Shown here one piece after another: positions 61,269 through 64,000 of a stretch of 64,000 nt of DNA (its first letter is position 1; each line of letters opens with the position of its first letter). Below the pieces are notes generated by a model, which worked only from the letters and a program-made list of their open reading frames with translations, ran no database searches and had not been told where the DNA came from. A program made the translations under genes and the position numbers. The stretch comes from Cohnella phaseoli (GTDB lineage Bacteria > Bacillota > Bacilli > Paenibacillales > Paenibacillaceae), in assembly GCF_003386235.1 (NCBI RefSeq), contig NZ_QRDZ01000008.1:1-64000 (forward strand). Direction: 5' to 3'.

Positions 61269-62213
61269 TTACTTTTCAGACGCAATCCGATTGGCAGGAG
61301 CCGTCCAAGCGGAAGCTTCTTGACCAAAGAGGTCCAATTCCCGGATATTTATTCTAACCCCAGATCTAGCCGCTTCTCCCTTTTGCAGCTCAATCGTCGC
61401 TCTTCTATGTTCGGCAGGCTCCGATATTGAAGCAAGAGCTTCATCCAAGGCTTGCAAAAACTGCTTAAAAAATTCTTCCGGCGAATCCTGAAAGCTTGCT
61501 CCATCAAGCATCACGCGCATAATCCGATTGTCCAAGGTCCCCATGGAGACCAACAAGCCTTCACCTTGTTTTCCGTGTTCAATTACCCCTAATTTTCTTA
61601 TATCCTTCATCCTACATTCCATGCGAATAGCGTCTATTTTACTTTCCATGATTACACAAACAAATGAATCCTGCGTCACGAGAAGAATCTTGTTTCCCTT
61701 CTGCACCTGATCCCAGCTCTCAAAATCTTTATAAAGCGCTCTCACAATATCTTTGGATGCAATAATCCCAAGCTCTTCGAGCTCAAATAAGGAAGCCTCG
61801 TCGATTGGAGTATGAAGATGGATTCTTCTTTTAAGATAATATTGGATAAAAAGAATGCCCGCTATTCCGCTTACTAACGCCTCATCCACAGAAATTCGGA
61901 AGAAAACGCACAATAATGCAATGATGGCTAGTCCGCATTGGGACAGGGTAAGCTGTTTCAGCTTGCCCTCTTTTGTTTTTCGAAAGTATCTGAAGCCTTG
62001 ACCCGGATGATAATCCCTAATATCCTGGCCAAATCCCTTTAGCTTATCAAGACCTACGACTCCTGCTGCAACAAAACCGAACCCGATAACGGTAAGTAAA
62101 ATCCCTCCGCCAAGAAGACCGACGATACCGCAAAGCCCGAAGAATAGAATCGCCAGCCAAATGACTTGCCTCTTTTTCTTTATCTCTCGTAAAACCTCAT
62201 CTTGAGAAGTCAT
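61269..62213 (-). CDS. membrane protein of unknown function
   Basis: This is a 314-residue protein. ATG 62213 has GGGAGGAG five bases upstream; the longer frame from 62426 is read through the RDD gene and has no start signal. It has two helices (about 18-60), a charged stretch, two further helices (about 98-140), then a soluble beta-rich domain (about 160-285) of PH-like appearance. I do not recognise the family. It starts 27 bases after the RDD gene, same strand. Confidence 0.7.
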   Translation of the reverse strand: MTSQDEVLREIKKKRQVIWLAILFFGLCGIVGLLGGGILLTVIGFGFVAAGVVGLDKLKGFGQDIRDYHPGQGFRYFRKTKEGKLKQLTLSQCGLAIIALLCVFFRISVDEALVSGIAGILFIQYYLKRRIHLHTPIDEASLFELEELGIIASKDIVRALYKDFESWDQVQKGNKILLVTQDSFVCVIMESKIDAIRMECRMKDIRKLGVIEHGKQGEGLLVSMGTLDNRIMRVMLDGASFQDSPEEFFKQFLQALDEALASISEPAEHRRATIELQKGEAARSGVRINIRELDLFGQEASAWTAPANRIASEK

Positions 62214-62239
62214 CTTTACTCCTCCCGCTTCCAGAATAT

Positions 62240-63007
62240 CTAAATCCCCCAATCCCCGCGCAGCTGCTCGTACAACCAGATCAGAAAGATCGTATCGTTC
62301 GGCGCAATGTCTTGGACGACGCCGAGTCGGCCTGCAAAGTGTTGGGCGATCGGCTGAGCCAATTGCGCGAGGCGCTGCTGCGAGACAAACGGCAGCCGCT
62401 CCGCCCAAGTAGCGAGCAGCACCCAATCGGAATACCCGACCGCCCTGCGGCTCTCTTCATCCAGTTGCTGACGCGGCAGCGATAGGCGCCTTCGGTCGAT
62501 TTGCTTGTTAATCTTCTTCCGCAGCTTAAGCCGTTCCTTCTCTTTCTCGACGACGACAATCGTTCCCGCCACCATATCCCCGATTCTGCGGTCCATGGAG
62601 CTGCTCATGACGACGATCATCCCCAGAAAATAGCCGACAGGCAGCATATCGATCAGCCGAAACAGATTGCGAATGAAGACCGCGAGCAGCCCGGCGTTCC
62701 GGCCTTCCATCTGCACGACGCGGATGCCGACCGCACGCTTGCCAACAGTCTGCCCGCCCATGTAGTATTCGCACCCGACATAATAACCGCCCGTGCCAAC
62801 CGCCCCGATAATGAGCAGCGCCGCGATCGCGTAATCGCTGTTTTCGAAGAATATAGAAGCGAAAGCAAGAGCGATATAGACGGCGACCAGAATCAGCATG
62901 TCGATCAATTGCGCAATGGCCCGCATCCCCACTCCCGCCGTTGGGAATTCCAACCGGACCTGCTCGGGCGTTACGATCGACACTTCTTTTTCCAACGGAT
63001 AGCTCAT
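62240..63007 (-). CDS. RDD family membrane protein
   Basis: This is a 255-residue protein. Three helices at about 28-140 carry the RDD signs: Ala-Gly-Val-Gly-Met-Arg-Ala-Ile-Ala-Gln-Leu-Ile-Asp with the Arg-Asp spacing, Thr-Val-Gly-Lys-Arg-Ala-Val-Gly-Ile-Arg-Val, and Met-Asp-Arg-Arg-Ile-Gly-Asp. Residues 150-255 are cytosolic and basic. RDD proteins include sodium/proton antiporters, but most are untested. GAGGAG precedes the ATG. It is divergent from the SpoIIM-like gene, a pair often seen with MoxR/DUF58 clusters. Confidence 0.9.
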   Translation of the reverse strand: MSYPLEKEVSIVTPEQVRLEFPTAGVGMRAIAQLIDMLILVAVYIALAFASIFFENSDYAIAALLIIGAVGTGGYYVGCEYYMGGQTVGKRAVGIRVVQMEGRNAGLLAVFIRNLFRLIDMLPVGYFLGMIVVMSSSMDRRIGDMVAGTIVVVEKEKERLKLRKKINKQIDRRRLSLPRQQLDEESRRAVGYSDWVLLATWAERLPFVSQQRLAQLAQPIAQHFAGRLGVVQDIAPNDTIFLIWLYEQLRGDWGI

Positions 63008-63068
63008 TCTTATGCTCCTCGTTTCCGGGAATTTATGGTAGGATAATAAAAAATAGGAGGTCTGAGCG

Positions 63069-64000
63069 ATGGATCCCGCACAGCGAATTCAGCGATACAA
63101 AGAGGATTGGTCCGAGCTCGAGCGGCTGCTCGACGCGTTAAATCACATCCGCCGACCGATTAGCGCTGGCGATATCGACCGTTTGACCGCGTTGTACAAA
63201 TCGGCGGCGGCACATTTGTCAGCCATGCGTACGCAATGGCCGAACGACCCGACCACGACTTACTTAAACCATCTTGTCGCCAGAGCGCACCATGTCCTGT
63301 ACAAGCAATCCGACAAAGGCGCAAGCCGCATCGGACGCTTCTTGGGCACGTACTTTCCGTCCTTAATTCGTCGGAGACAGCCGTTCATTCTGATTGCGGG
63401 AGCGCTGTTTCTTCTCGGAATGATCGCCGGATTCGCAGCGGTAGGGTCGGACCCGCTTAACCTATATCTGGTGCTGCCCGCGAATATCGCCAACGCGATC
63501 GATCCCGCTGCGACGAACGCTCCTCGCGGCGATCTTCATAGCCCGCTCGTCTCGACGGAAATCTTCATCAACAACATACGCGTTGCCATGCTGATCTTCG
63601 TAAGCGGAGTGACGCTGGGGATTGGCACCGTGTATTTACTTGCCTACAACGGCTTGATCGTCGGAGCTCTCGCGGCCGTCTTCATGCAGGCCGGCGAAAG
63701 CTATGTTTTCTGGGCGTATATTCTCCCCCACGGCATTATCGAGCTGACCGCGATCTTCATCGCCGGCGGAGCCGGCCTATATATGGGGTACCGCTTTTTC
63801 GTACCGGGCGCATACCCGCGCAAGCGGCAGTTCCTCCAGGCTGCTAAAGAGTCCGTGCAGCTGCTGCTCGGCACGATTCCGCTATTCGTGATCGCGGGCA
63901 TCATCGAAGGATACGTCACGCCATCGCAGCTGCCGTTGGGCGTCAAATATGCCGCTGCCAGCGGCACGCTGCTGCTGCTCGTTCTCTATTACGTTTACGG
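63069..64000 (+). CDS. stage II sporulation protein M-like (DUF95) membrane protein, 5' part
   Basis: At least 310 residues are present; the gene runs past the window end. ATG 63069 has GGAGGT seven bases upstream. A charged N-terminus (about 1-110) is followed by membrane helices; Gly-Val-Thr-Leu-Gly-Ile-Gly-Thr, Ala-Tyr-Asn-Gly-Leu-Ile-Val-Gly-Ala and Ile-Leu-Pro-His-Gly-Ile-Ile-Glu-Leu are SpoIIM-family hallmarks. SpoIIM works with SpoIID and SpoIIP in engulfment, but RDD-linked copies are a separate branch whose role is unknown. MoxR and DUF58 genes are expected further right. Confidence 0.9.
   Translation, partial: MDPAQRIQRYKEDWSELERLLDALNHIRRPISAGDIDRLTALYKSAAAHLSAMRTQWPNDPTTTYLNHLVARAHHVLYKQSDKGASRIGRFLGTYFPSLIRRRQPFILIAGALFLLGMIAGFAAVGSDPLNLYLVLPANIANAIDPAATNAPRGDLHSPLVSTEIFINNIRVAMLIFVSGVTLGIGTVYLLAYNGLIVGALAAVFMQAGESYVFWAYILPHGIIELTAIFIAGGAGLYMGYRFFVPGAYPRKRQFLQAAKESVQLLLGTIPLFVIAGIIEGYVTPSQLPLGVKYAAASGTLLLLVLYYVY

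Noticed and set aside
62214..62426. N-terminal extension of the 61269 gene
   Set aside because: It is read out of frame through the RDD gene's 3' end; the internal ATG has a strong ribosome site.

Overview
The window looks like a chromosomal segment of a spore-forming, low-to-mid GC Firmicute of the Paenibacillaceae (Paenibacillus/Cohnella type). The signs are AGGAGG-type Shine-Dalgarno sites before nearly every gene, a YesM/YesN-type sensor and AraC regulator driving a LplA/LplB/YtcP-type sugar transporter, an SLH-anchored family 3 glycosidase, a SpoIIM-like protein, YkoP- and DUF421-type proteins, and one initiator tRNA. I see no rRNA, no CRISPR array, no prophage and no intact transposase. 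The species is not determined. Layout: 0-0.8 kb holds a divergent pair, a small helical protein and a ribbon-helix-helix regulator, around repeated TCAC/GTGA boxes. 0.8-6.8 kb is a two-component system with an FtsX-type ABC exporter and a VanZ protein, resembling antibiotic-sensing Bce modules. 6.9-7.7 kb is a HicA/HicB toxin-antitoxin pair. 7.8-9.4 kb holds an aldo/keto reductase and a NimA-like flavoprotein. 9.6-22.7 kb is one polysaccharide-use locus, all on the minus strand: YesM-like kinase, YesN-like regulator, lipoprotein binding protein, two permeases and a 1899-residue secreted multi-module glycosidase with a consensus cre box upstream. 22.8-32 kb is accessory: a lone ATP-dependent DNA ligase, AAC(3) and GNAT acetyltransferases, a TetR/MATE efflux pair with three operators, a PadR-DUF4180 regulator with an alpha/beta hydrolase, a MITE-like element, a 42-bp hairpin tandem array and a DUF421 protein. 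32-36 kb has a YkoP-like protein and a BcrAB-type exporter with its own two-component system. 36-46 kb mixes SUKH-like proteins, the SLH-GH3 enzyme, a second MITE-like element, two adjacent regulators that each seem to have lost their middle, PhzF, a Cof-type phosphatase, a berberine-bridge-type oxidase and a second DUF421 protein. 46-55 kb has a catalase, a third fold-back element, an Sm-like/Gly-Leu-repeat protein, an S41 peptidase, a third two-component system, small enzymes and a coiled-coil lipoprotein. 55-64 kb has the initiator tRNA, a UvrC-like GIY-YIG protein, a pectinacetylesterase-like protein, a possible NDT/TIR-like protein, a YdcF protein, a MecA-like lipoprotein PBP, and an RDD/SpoIIM pair cut off by the window end. 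How it works together: much of the content is cell-envelope defence (two antibiotic-type ABC modules, VanZ, MATE, AAC(3), NimA-like, a low-affinity-type PBP, S41 peptidase) plus one coherent glycan-use locus. Mobile or decaying DNA is concentrated at 30.7-31.3, 36.2-36.4, 39.7-40.9, 47.9-48.1 and 52.6 kb. Functions are assigned from recognised motifs without database searches.
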